Shown: positions 12,097 through 22,829 of the stretch, piece by piece
Numbering within the stretch: position 1 is the stretch's first letter
Layout: the number at the start of each line of letters is the position of its first letter
NCBI GenBank assembly: GCA_023101725.1
Contig: JALJCO010008621.1
Span: 2,401,001 to 2,465,000 of the forward strand
Origin: Atherinomorus stipes
Taxonomy: Eukaryota; Chordata; Actinopteri; Atheriniformes; Atherinidae
Direction of reading: 5' to 3'
DNA: 64,000 bases
Notes under the pieces: generated by a model
Told to the model about the DNA's origin: nothing
Databases searched by the model: none
The model's input: the letters and a program-made list of their open reading frames with translations, nothing else
Position numbers and translations under genes: made by a program

Positions 12097-13150
12097 ATGT
12101 GTCAGAAACTCCGGAGAGTGAAAGTGACTTCGTCTTAAAGTGTGGGCTCTCTCTTCTCAACAGAATCGGCCACAAGAGTGCGCTCTCCACAGTACGTGAT
12201 TTGGTTTTATCTCTGTTAATGACGTGATCTACAGAGGCTGCTACGACGACGGGGAGGAAACAAAATCTGCCGTGCTGAGCTGCTTCGGCAGTAATCAGTG
12301 CTGTAACGGGAGGGACAGCATTACCAGGGACCAGTGGATTATATTTATTCCGTGAGATGTGCAGTTGGTAAGTGTTGCTGCTTGTGCAACTTATCTTTTG
12401 TGTAAGAGACCATAGTTGAGAAACGGTGACAAGCTGCTAACGTAACTACCAAAGTTAACGCAGTTGTTGCTGTTTGAGTAACTTCACGTCAGACGTCCGC
12501 TCTTTATAATCATCAGACTCCAGCCCTTTTATCCTCTCTATCAACCGCACCGTTACATTCTATCACATTTTTCTCTGTTGGGACATCATTTCCTTCACCT
12601 GGTCTGTCCTGATAAAACTTTGTTTTGGCTTTGACGCTTGCCTCGTGAACGCGCTTACAGACAGGTCTAATTCTTGTGCATATTCTCACGACAAACAAAA
12701 GTTGGGGATAAAAAGAGGTCAAAATGAGCTCATTAAATTTTCGTCCCACTCAACTATAATTAAAAATTCATTTGAAGATAATTTAAGAAGGATGTATGTA
12801 AAACCCTAGGTTATGACACCTTTAACTATGCCGCTGTTTGCTCTTGAAAAGAAAAAACGGATGTGGATCAAGTCATGGATGTGTTGGTGTTTGCAGTGAG
12901 GATGTTTGCAGTGAGGATGTTTTACGCCGCAGAAGAAGTTGGATGGGAGATAATTATAACTTTTAGGAAACGTGGGTCCTCCGCTGTTTACTGGGAAGCT
13001 AACAAGCTAGCCACTTGGCTGTTTTATGTTCGCCGACAACTATCAGTGGACGCGTTCTTGTGCTCTGGAGGCATGGTTTCGGAGGGTGTATAGTTTTTCA
13101 AATCTAGCTTGCTTGAACGGTTTTTCCAGGATCCCCTACCCTGCCTTTAA

Positions 13151-13457
13151 GAATAATTAGCCATCTGCATGAGTTTCTGCATCAACTTTTGTGGGCCAGG
13201 CCAGGTCAAAGTCCCTGGCCATTTTTAGTCCCAGTCTGTCCCTGGGTAGCATTAGGGTTCCTACAACCTGAAGATCCTCCCAGAAAATGAGTATTTAAAA
13301 TTCCAATGGAAACATCCAAAAGAACTTGTAAGCAACTATAATGACTATGTAATTGTTATGTCTAGATAAATGCATCATTTCCTCTACATTCATGTAGGAG
13401 CAGCGGGCCGCCAATCCTACTGTACTGTAAATCCCAGCCATCGCTCCTTTACATCTG

Positions 13458-13488
<31 letters not shown>

Positions 13489-15695
13489 GCCATGCCCCCT
13501 CATTTTCAAAGTTTTCATGGAAATCCACCCACAGCTGTAATATATGAATATATATAATGTTTCAAATACATATATAAAAATAAATATACATATGTAATAT
13601 GTAATCAGACACAGTTGCATGTTTGCATACAAACACAGAAATTCAGAAAAAAAACTATGATCCACAGGAAAAGAGCAAGTCATGTTTCCACAAATGAATA
13701 CAACTTGAGTGAAACATAGCTTCACATGAACTTGCCCAGATATTGGCGTGAGAATGCACACACAACTATACAAGCACAGAACCACAATTATTTTGTTATT
13801 TTCCCCTTCAACACCTTGTTTTAATTAGCTTTCTCTGGAGACTGCAAGTCAGACCAATTAGAGGAGATTATCAAAGGGGGTCTTGAGCAGGGTGCATGCC
13901 CACTATGACTCCTGTCCCCAGGGACAGGCTAGGATGAAAGAAACCTAATCACTACACACACATACATTCTTATGCAGACAGAAACATAAGCTCCTGTTAC
14001 TCTAAAGTAAAAAAGATGATCTATGTGTAGAACATGAGATGATTGAGTCTTTTTTTTACGCTTTAAGACATTTGGAAACAGACCTACACATCACAGAAAC
14101 ATTTATGTACCGCAGATACACAGTCAATCATTCTGTATTGACCAGTTCCAGATGGATCACTGAGGAGATACAGAATGAAGTCCTTCCATTCTGTCCCTCA
14201 AGGGGGGCTAAAAGCAGTTCAGCTGATGCAATCATTAATAGAGACACCTTAGAACATTGAGAGAGATTACCGAGTTAGAATTAGGCAATAAAAACACACA
14301 TTAGGTGTTTAGGATGAACGCAGGAAAGAAAGGTTTAGTGTCTGTGAAGCCAACACTAATGTTCTCTTGTTCTCAGGGAAAATCAATGTAAGCATTTTTG
14401 GAGTTATGCTGAGAGATCTTGATGAATATGATCAAGACTCTTGCCCCAAGAAAACAGTAAAGTGTTATCATTTATCTTTCTCACCCTGCACCTTTGTTTC
14501 TCCATCAAATCAGTAGATATATCCACCCAACGATATTCTTAATATTGTGTTTATGTTCATTTCTGTATGATACATCAATACAAAACTGTGTGTGTGGGTG
14601 GGTGTGGATGTGTGTGTCGGGGTGTGTTGTCACAAATAAGCCATACCCTGATGGTAAGTTAATAGCACTGAGTGGTATTATGTGTATCAGTGATTAGATT
14701 TGGAGAGGCTGATGGCAGATATTGGTTTGGTCCCTTCAGTGCATCTAGAGTCAGAGATCAGGGGTCAATCACCGAGGAATCAATGTCACCACTCAAAAGA
14801 GGTGTGTAGCACACACTGAGCTGCATTCAAGAGCTTCCATGAGCCTGTTGTTCCACAAAAAAAAATATTTTTAAAAAAGGCCTAAAAAGAAGAGTGCTGA
14901 CCACCTCACGGCACTTGCCAGATATGGAGCACCAGGGATGTGTTGGGAAGTACAGAGTGGGAGTGTAGAGGGGAAAGACATCTAAAGGGAAAGTGACTTC
15001 CCTGGGACTTCATTAAGCTAATCTAGCCACCGATACTAACCAAGTTTAGAGGAGGAGGTGAGGAGAAAGCTCAGAAATTAGATGAACACTTATTAGATCA
15101 GACCAAGGCAATTGTCTTTAGTTTCTCATACACAATTCATACTTAAACACAAACACATGCTACTCCACAACAGACTGAAACAGAGAAAGAAATACAGCAT
15201 GGAACTGACTAAAATCGCAAGATCATATGTATGGACAGACATATGTTCAATATATAATCATGTACAGATCAATCAAATAAAAATAAACATTGACAAACTG
15301 AATGGAGAATGAGATCAAACAAAAGTAGAGATGACAAATTCTAATGTCCTCTGAGACCAAATGCTAACTCGCATCATCATTAAGACTCGGCAGCAATGTC
15401 TGTGTGGAGCAAACCAAATATAAGTGTCAATAAGCACATGTTTCAAATCACATTCATTTTCCTTATAGCATCTCTATCAACCAGTCTCTAATTGGCTGAT
15501 CGGCTTCATCAATAAACCAGCTGCCTAATATCTCCGCTACATTCTGCAAGATGCCAGACTGGGTTGGAATCTGAGACTTTTGAAGGCTGCTTTTATGCCT
15601 GAGCTGTGTCTTACGTCTTGTGTATTGCCAACAGCTTTTTGCAGAACGATGGGCTGTATTGTCCTGCTGGGTAGGCCACTGCTTTTGGTAAGAAG
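13151..15695. other. unique DNA, no gene recognised
   Basis: A T-run of 27 (13458-13484) and short AT-rich repeats are present. Segment 13800-13935 is repeat-free with TTTTAATTAGC, an ATTAGAGG block and a TCF/LEF-type ATCAAAGG (13870-13877), so it is a weak candidate enhancer. 14585-14635 is GT-rich. The frames are short and unrecognised. Confidence 0.4.
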
Positions 15696-15697
15696 TA

Positions 15698-15725
15698 CAG
15701 GGGGTGGACAATGAAACTGAAACAC
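15698..15725 (+). repeat. Tc1-like terminal inverted repeat, left
   Basis: A 28-bp end identical to the reverse complement of the right end, starting directly after TA (15696-15697). It lies downstream of the transposase stop codon. Confidence 0.95.
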
Positions 15726-15749
15726 TTGGTTTTAGACCACAATCAATTA

Positions 15750-16868
15750 TTAGTATGGTGTGGGGCCTCCTTTTGCGGCCAATACAGCGACAATTCGTCT
15801 TGGAAATGACATATACAAGTCCTGAACAGTGGTCAGAGGGATTTTAAGCCATACTTCTTGCAGGATAGTGGCCAGGTCACTACGTGATGCTGGTGGAGGA
15901 AAACGTTTCCTGATTCGCTCCTCCAAAACACCCCAAAGTGGCTCAATAACATTTAGATCTGGTGCAGGCAATGGGAGATGTTCAACTTCACTTTCATGTT
16001 CATCAAACCAATCTTTCACCAGTCTTGCTCTGTGTATTGGTGCATTGTCATCCTGATACACTGCACCGCCTTCAGGATACAATGTTTGAACCATTGGATG
16101 CACATGGTCCTCCAGAATGGTTCGGTAGTCCTTGGCAGTGACACGCCCATCTAGCACAAGTATTGGGCCAAGCGAATGCCATGATATGGCCGCCCAAACC
16201 ATCACTGATCCACCCCCATGCTTCACTCTGGCCATGCAACAATCTGGGTGGTACACTTCTCTGGGGCTTCTCCACACTGTGACTCTCCCGGATGTGGGGA
16301 AAACAGTAAAGGTGGACTCATCAGAGAACAATACATGTTTCACATTGTCCACAGCCCAAGATTTGCGCTCCTTGCACCATTGAAACCGACGTTTGGCATT
16401 GGCACGAGTGACCAAAGGTTTGGCTATAGCAGCCCGGCCGTGTATATTTACCCTGTGGAGCTCCCGATGGACAGTTCTGGTGGAAACAGAAGAGCTGAGG
16501 TGCACATTTAATTCTGCCGTGATTTGGGCCGCTGTGGTTTTATGTTTTTTGGATACAATCCGGGTTAGCACCCGAACATCTCGTTCAGACAGCTTCCTCT
16601 TGCGCCCACAGTTAATCCTGTTGGATGTGGTTTGTCCTTCTTGGTGGTATGCTGACATTACCCTGGATACCGTGGCTCTTGATACATCACAAAGACTTGC
16701 TGTCTTGGTCACAGATGCGCCAGCAAGACGTGCACCAACAAATTGTCCTCTTTTGAACTCTGATATGTCACCCACAATGTTGTATGCATTGCAATGTTTT
16801 GAGCAAAACTGTGCTTTGACTCTGCTAATTGAACCTTCACACTCTGCTCTTACTGGTGCAATGTGCAA
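15750..16868 (-). CDS. Tc1-like DD34E transposase, open frame of 372 codons without an ATG start
   Basis: The protein would cut and paste the element by binding the inverted repeats and joining ends to TA sites in the nucleus. Residues about 36-80 form the first helix-turn-helix (SEFKRGQ to SRVMSAY). GRKRK at 88-92 is an AT-hook/NLS-like link to a second DNA-binding region (about 95-145). The catalytic triad is visible: D183 in VLFSDEST, D274 in YQDDNAP and E309 in LNVIEPLW, with 34 residues between the last two. GGGSVMVWA (218-226) and the C-terminal RRIVAVLAAKGGPT are family hallmarks. There is no stop or frameshift. However, the first codon of the frame is TTG (16868-16866) right after a stop, codon 32 (just before GDISEF, where relatives I recall start with Met) is GTG at 16775-16773, and the first ATG is codon 71. 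Native initiation therefore looks lost. Confidence 0.9.
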   Translation of the reverse strand: MHIAPVRAECEGSISRVKAQFCSKHCNAYNIVGDISEFKRGQFVGARLAGASVTKTASLCDVSRATVSRVMSAYHQEGQTTSNRINCGRKRKLSERDVRVLTRIVSKKHKTTAAQITAELNVHLSSSVSTRTVHRELHRVNIHGRAAIAKPLVTRANAKRRFQWCKERKSWAVDNVKHVLFSDESTFTVFPTSGRVTVWRSPREVYHPDCCMARVKHGGGSVMVWAAISWHSLGPILVLDGRVTAKDYRTILEDHVHPMVQTLYPEGGAVYQDDNAPIHRARLVKDWFDEHESEVEHLPLPAPDLNVIEPLWGVLEERIRKRFPPPASRSDLATILQEVWLKIPLTTVQDLYMSFPRRIVAVLAAKGGPTPY

Positions 16869-16933
16869 TTAATGAATATTTGCCACCAGGCTGGTCCAAT
16901 TTAGCCATGAAACCTCCCACACTAAAATGACAG

Positions 16934-16961
16934 GTGTTTCAGTTTCATTGTCCACCCCCTG
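16934..16961 (-). repeat. Tc1-like terminal inverted repeat, right
   Basis: The second 28-bp end, immediately before TA (16962-16963). It lies upstream of the transposase frame, so it may carry the promoter-proximal transposase binding site. Confidence 0.95.
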
Positions 16962-16963
16962 TA

Positions 16964-19900
16964 TGTGTCTAGGGTATTATTGACATGAATGCCAAGACAT
17001 AAGATTTCCCAGAAGAACATTTCATAAAAGCTTCTCAGGGATTCTCAGAGGACCATTTGTAAATGCATTATACACAATGAAAAAAGCAGCAAATATGAAA
17101 ATACAGTGACATACACTGTGATGTCTCTGACAGTCACTGACAAAAGAAATAGAGGATTTTATGTAGTGCTTGCCACTGAGGAGGAGAGAGAGCAAAAATG
17201 GCATTATCACCTACAATATATCGTATAATATAGAGAGAGGAAAGTTTCACACAGAAGCAGTTTTTTTTCTTTTTGTGTTACTGTACGCTTGGGTCACACC
17301 CACTAGTGAAGCACTAACAGGTGTTACTTCCATTCTTCTAGAAGGGCTGAGGGTCACTCTGAAATACTTTCAAGCTCACACAAATATCACACACATATCA
17401 TTTTTGGAGAGAGGATGTGAAGGAGAGGTACCAGCGTGTGCACTACATTTAGATCACTGCTAGACTCTGCTTCAGAGAAGTAGTAGTTTTTGTTTTCACT
17501 GATTTTCTTAAAAAGAACAGATTGTCATTCACATGTTTGAAAAAAGCAGGTCTGGTAAAGTACAGTAGGAAAATGTGAAAATCAGGACTTTATAAATTAT
17601 GCTGTCAACACTTGTGATTTACACAAATGAGAAATACAGTGCTTGGTTCATACTGTACCCTTAGTAGATTAATATTCAACTTATGTATTAACTTGACTCC
17701 ATGAAGTCTCTTTCAAAAAAAAATTTGCTTTGAATTCTTCCTCTCTGATTAAATCAGCTTTGTTATCCACTTTTGGTTTGTTTTGTTTTTATAAGCATAT
17801 TAATGCCATTGTGATGTTCTGCATTGTGGATTTAGAATTAAATCTGCTGCCATATTCCACTGAACTAACTTCAGAGAATGGGAGGAGGACTAAAGAGATT
17901 GTTTCCTGGTAAAAATGTTGCTGACAAGCCCCCTTGGACTGGTGACACACTCTGGCAGTGATGCACTCAATGCAAATACGTGGGTCGAATGTGACAACCA
18001 TGCCAAGGCACGAAGAGCAGAAACTCACACCATCATCTAAAAAGCCATGTTTGGCTTTGGGTGCTCAGCGACTGGAAGAGAAAAGAAGCCCCAGTCAAAG
18101 TGGGCTCATTTTGACTGGCTAGATACATGCAAATATCCTTGGGAAGACACAAAAATGAGCTAAGATGAGCTGCAGATTGTCGTGAAAGGGCAAAGCCTGT
18201 AAGAAATAGAGGACGACACTCACAGCCAACAAATGAAAAAAAGGAATGAAAGATGGAGAACAAGGTAGACAGAGAGGAAGAGAGGGTAGACGAAGGAAGG
18301 CTGGGAGTGCCACGTCGTTCTTAATCTAGTTTCTCTGTCGTAATCGTGTCAATGTCACTCTCAATCAGGCAGCCACAACTAGGGCTATACAACTTCAGTT
18401 TGATTGGCCCAAACCTTGTCTTTTAAATGACCTCTACAGGGAAGATATGTGTATGTGCAGTGGCTACAGACACAGAGAAACAGAAGGGAAAAAAATAGAA
18501 AGTGAGAGTGTATGTGATAAAGTGGTGGAGAGCATTGCAGAGACAATATGAGAAAGAGGGAGAGAGGGAGCACAAATTACCTTTAAACCTGTTACTCCCC
18601 AACCTGTCTGTCAATTTCACTTTGGTCTCTTTCTTTGTTCTGATTTTTTTACTGTGACAGTATTGATTGCCCTCTCTTATTACACAAGAGAATACAGATA
18701 TAATGTATATGTGTGTCTGAGTGGTTTGCAGGTGCTTCTGTGAAGTTCTACCATATTCCTGCCAGCATTAAGATGGTTGTGCACAAAGTATTAAAGCTTT
18801 AATTTAAAATGCTGGTCTTTTCTTTTAGCAGTAACAGACAAGGGAACATTTTATATGGGAGGATATAAACAATAAATCAAAAGATAAGTTGTGTGTGTAG
18901 TTACTTATGGGATTAGGTTGGCATGTGAATAAATACTGTGGTGGTATTCACAGCAGCTAGCCGCAGTAGTGTGGTTACAGTATAAACATGGGGAATTTGG
19001 CTAAATCTTCGCGTGTCAGCACATCCGCTTTCCTAAAAATGTGCTTAAGCAACTAAACATCTGTGATCAATGATTAGAGTTTTATTACTCAGAAAATATG
19101 GATATATACTTCAAATAGTTTTACTTTGATTAAGCTCAATCAGCCTACTTATCACAGCGTGCTTGGGTTCTTGGAGTAGATTACTGTTTGTGATGCTAAA
19201 TTAAACCTCTGTTTCAACAATGTGTTTTAAGATTACTCTTTACCACACAATCTTTACTGAGACCCACTAACACCACTGTGGCATTAAGACTGTTTCCAAT
19301 GTATTTGTCTCTGGATTTGTGCATGCTGCCATTACCCACAGGTAAATTAGTGTAAATATGTTTGTGCCTTTAAGATTTGTTGCCATCTCATCCATGTGCA
19401 CTACATGCTTGTATATTTTCTGCGTCATTTTAGAAGGAAAATTCCACAGAGCTTTTGTTTATATATCATAAATGAACTAAAATCAACATTAAATTGTTCG
19501 TTTTTGATGCATTGCAGTGTATTTAATTTAAAAGAATATGTGGAAAGTTAAATGGTTCATTCACATTTATATTTGTGGAGACATTTGGATTTGTGAATTG
19601 AGCTAGTTTGTGACTGGAAAAAGTCAGGATTAGTGGTTCTATCCTAAGTCCTATACTTACCTATGAACACATGCTTTGACTGATACATTGCAAATTTAGC
19701 CAAAATATGCATTCTAAATGGGTACTTTGATGTCCAGAGGCATCTTATATCATTTGTGTTTGGGGCTAATGTCTCAGCCATGAAGGCAGAAGGGCTTTGG
19801 TTCAACAGCAGAGCTCATTGTTCCAGCACAACGGTATTCAGTTGGCAGAGTAGCAATTAAACATTACGAAAATCGTTATAAAGTTAACTGGTCTTTGCTG

Positions 19901-20030
19901 CATAATAAATCAAAAACCCTTACTTGCTTGTATTTCTTTTAAATCCTGTTTTCTCCTGTAAATTTGCTGTTGCAAATTCTTCCCACAAATACAAAGTCAA
20001 AACTGACCTGTTTCACACAAATGTCACCCA
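16964..20030. other. unique DNA, no gene recognised
   Basis: No transposon ends or coding exons could be established. On the minus strand, 17900-18022 reads as a cysteine-rich stretch (CSSC, CIEC and two further Cys) and a good polypyrimidine-CAG acceptor lies at about 18075-18095, but the frame after that acceptor soon hits a stop, so an exon is not supported. A purine-rich (minus pyrimidine-rich) tract covers about 18230-18590. Confidence 0.4.
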
Positions 20031-20391
20031 TAGGGCTTGGGAACCGACATCACAGTGCAATGCATTGTGGGAAGTAAACAATACGCCGCTGCCATTTTCT
20101 GAGGCCAACGGGAGGGACCGACTTAGCACAAGAAAACAGCAGGATGCTAATAAGAGGTAGCTTTACAGGTAATTTCTATGAAAAATGGGAGAAAGTAGAA
20201 AGATAATCATCCAATTATGACACATTTTTGCATTTACCAGAATGAAAATGCCTAGAGCTCACTTTCAGGTAGGATGGGATGTTAGCAAAATGTATGTCTG
20301 TGCATCTTGCAGCTGCTACCCATGCCATCTGCCTCCTTCAGGTTACCTCTGACACAAGACTCCCTTGATTTTGTTTCCATGTTGGAAACAG

Positions 20392-20408
20392 AAAAAAAAA
20401 AAAAAAAA
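20392..20408 (+). repeat. poly-A tract (17 A)
   Basis: Uninterrupted A run inside the element at 20033-21919. It might be the tail of a small nested retroposon, but no duplication was identified. Confidence 0.8.
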
Positions 20409-21895
20409 GACAGCCTGTTTTCAATTTTTTTCCAGATCAATCATGTGCAGGAACATTGCAACCCACAACACTGCAAAAGTTCGGGAGGCAATCGCCATTC
20501 TGACATTCCTCCACTCTGACATGGTTCCCCAATTGTCAAAATTGCAACACCTAAAATTTCTACTAAATGTCTCATCATTCTGACACTTTTTCATCCCATG
20601 GTCGGAATGACTGTATCTAAAAAACAATAAAAAAAAAAAAAAAAACATCCCACCATTCTAACAAATCCTTTGAAAGCCTCCTCCCTCCCCCAGCATTCAG
20701 ATTTTTACGGGCTTTTACAGCAGCAAAGACTCCGCAACTTCGCAAACCAACTTCACAATCCGTTATCAAAATCTCCAGAAACATGAAGTATAATATCCTC
20801 CACGTATTAATGTAACTCCACCTGGTCTGAAACATGTTAGATTCATGTCTGAATCTCAGGGATCACTGACTGTCAGCAGAAAAAACAGCGTCAGTCACCG
20901 CAGCTGGAGCAGAGCTCTCCACAGAGCTCTCCACAGAGCCGTGCGTCTCGTGCACACTGGCATCATAATGCAACATTAATAACTGCAGTTACAGATATCA
21001 ATGACGGCGCTGCAGGTGACACCTAAAGTCACTGACTAATCCCAGCGAAAACATGTGAATGATGTCCAGTCTCCTCCATGTTGCACAGCAGGGGAGGGCG
21101 CATCATTGTGCGCATTTACGCATGTCGCACAAAACTGGTGTCCGGCGTTACACTGAATATTATTTTCTTTTATCCAGACACTGCGGGTTGTCCAGGTTCA
21201 GAGAAATGGTTCGCAATGAAACCGCATCATCCAGATAAACATTGAGCTGTTTAAAAATCTGATTTCAGAAGTTAAAACTTTATTTTGGAAATTAATCAGA
21301 ACACACATTTAAAGAAATCACCAGCGCGCTCGCTCTCGGCATAATTTAAAAAGCAATAGGAGACGATTGAAGCCCACAGTGCTGTTATTATTTTTAATAA
21401 TATTTATATTTAAATCTTGTAGGTCTTTTTTGTTTTCTTATGTTTTTTGGGTTTTTTTACATTTTAGATCAGTAATCTAACTATTTGCCATCACTGTATC
21501 CGTCTGGTATCCTCTCATCTGTTTGTATGCAGGCTCACTGCAGTTTCATATGTGGAGGGTTTGGAGAGAAAGCTGTATTTCATTCCTTGGTATTTTACCA
21601 AATTGTGTTGTGGCAGCAAACATTTATTCATTTGCAGAAGCTAAACTCCAAATGAGGCTCTCTTCATCGTTTCCAGTTGAGCACCGGACAGCGCCGAGTC
21701 GGTGACTCTTATTAACACACGTTTCCTTACATGGAAAGCCTTGTTGGAATAGCAGGATTTTTGAATGGTGGTATGTCGAAATGACAGTATGTCAGAATGA
21801 CAGCTTGTAACCAGCAAGTTCTGCCCATGTTGCATACGTAGCACGACTTTATATAATGGCCTCAGAAAATGGAGAATCCTCACGTCGGGCTTATG

Positions 21896-21909
21896 ACGTG
21901 ACGTCACGT
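21896..21909. promoter_or_regulatory. perfect 14-bp palindrome containing a CRE consensus
   Basis: ACGTGACGTCACGT is a perfect palindrome and contains TGACGTCA (21899-21906), the full cAMP-response element bound by CREB/ATF factors. It lies within the right inverted repeat of the element at 20033-21919. Binding is inferred from the motif only. Confidence 0.5.
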
Positions 21910-21919
21910 TCCCAAGCCC

Positions 21920-22829
21920 TTTTGCTATGCAGTATGTGGCATTTCCTCTCGTTAAATAATTATAAAGTGGGTCATCTGTAAATTTGCTGCGGTAATCTTC
22001 CATTGCAACAGTTTTATGAGGAAAATATAGACTAGTAGAACAAAATTAAGAGCTTTAAATAAGCCAATTCAAAACAAAGACCCAACAAGTTGAACTGATC
22101 AAATTAATGTTGTAGACATGTCATGCAGATAACAATGAATTCAATCTGTGAGGAAGTCTAGAAGGAAGAAAAAAAAAGGAGGACTGTTGTCAAACCAGAT
22201 TTTCTTTCAGGTCACTTGCTGAGCCATAGCATTGAGTGGACATGTTGATGGGTTATCAGCTACCTACTTTAACAATGTACAGGAGTGCCACCAGCTGCCG
22301 TTCTCTTCATTTGTGCAACACAAAAAGTGTCGTCATAGACAATTTTCCTTTAGTTCTACCGGTACATGTAGTAATCTGACATACAAATGGGTCTATTAAA
22401 CATTGTTTAGGTGAAGAGAGAAATGTTGGGCTTTACAAGAGGGAAACTGAAGTTAAGAGAACAAATGATAAGGAGTGGAACAGAGAGAAATGAGCGAAGA
22501 GAAGAAAGAGAGAAAGAACATGGATAAACGTACACAGTCAACTGATGCTTCTGCACAGAAACACATGACCAACATTCCATGATCTTTGCTGGAAAACAAA
22601 ACTAGCAATCCCCTACTGCAGAACCTGCAGGTGGCAACCTAGCTGAAAACAACTTATTTAAAGACATCTATTGTAGTATCATGAGATCATACATACACAC
22701 ACAGAACTACACAGAAAACAGGTAAAGTCAGAATTCAGAAGTGGTTAATAGTACCCTTCCAACGGGAAGCATAATCATGTCAGCATGCAGGATAAAAGGT
22801 GCACTATGGTGATGCAGTCATGCAGATGC
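21920..22829. other. unique DNA, no gene recognised
   Basis: AT-rich DNA with a purine-rich stretch (about 22410-22530) and a short CA run. No frames or repeat ends were recognised. Confidence 0.4.

Larger units (their letters stand above)
10777..12821. mobile_element. inner TTAA-flanked element, copy 1, carrying a retroposon
   Basis: TTAA lies at 10773-10776 and 12822-12825. The ends are AGGAGTCATCACCC and, reverse-complemented, AGGTGTCATAACC. A second copy of the same family lies at 37105-38119, and alignment by eye shows that 10853-12096 is absent there, so the original element here was roughly 0.8 kb. No long frame is present. It is nested in the outer element at 10466-13146. Confidence 0.8.
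10466..13146. mobile_element. outer TTAA-flanked element of a three-level nest
   Basis: TTAA lies at 10462-10465 and 13147-13150. The left end AGGCAGGGTGGATGATG and the right end (reverse complement AGGCAGGGTAGGGGATCC) form an inverted repeat reaching a TTCC / TGGAAAA block. Only about 630 bp belong to this element; the rest is the inner element at 10777-12821. A 17-nt palindrome (10619-10635) lies in its left part. No transposase frame was seen. Confidence 0.75.
15698..16961 (-). mobile_element. complete Tc1-like transposon (1264 bp)
   Basis: The ends are perfect 28-bp inverted repeats (15698-15725 and 16934-16961) starting CAGGGGGTGGACAATG. Each is flanked directly by TA (15696-15697 and 16962-16963), the Tc1/mariner target duplication. 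Beyond the 28 bp an imperfect match continues around the TTTTAG block. The whole interior is one transposase frame on the minus strand. Perfect ends and an uninterrupted frame point to a recent insertion compared with every other element in the window. Confidence 0.95.
20033..21919. mobile_element. ~1.9-kb DNA element with ~75-bp inverted ends
   Basis: The left end GGGCTTGGGAACCGACATC matches the reverse complement of the right end (GGGCTTGGGAACGTGACGTC). About 60 bp further in, CCATTTTCTGAGGCC recurs on both sides in inverted orientation (20089-20103 and the complement near 21860-21876). A second inverted pair (the CATTCTGACA and CCACCATTC motifs, 20490-20665 against 21755-21815) lies inside, so a further element may be nested. 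The target duplication is unclear and no transposase frame was found. The superfamily is not assigned. Confidence 0.6.

Noticed and set aside
9538..13250. A fourth, outermost element around the nest, based on GACTGGCCATC-like and CAGACTGGGAC-like words
   Set aside because: The words are related but align poorly and no target duplication was seen.
16393..16872. 159-codon plus-strand frame
   Set aside because: It lies fully antisense to the Tc1-like transposase and is a shadow of that coding sequence.
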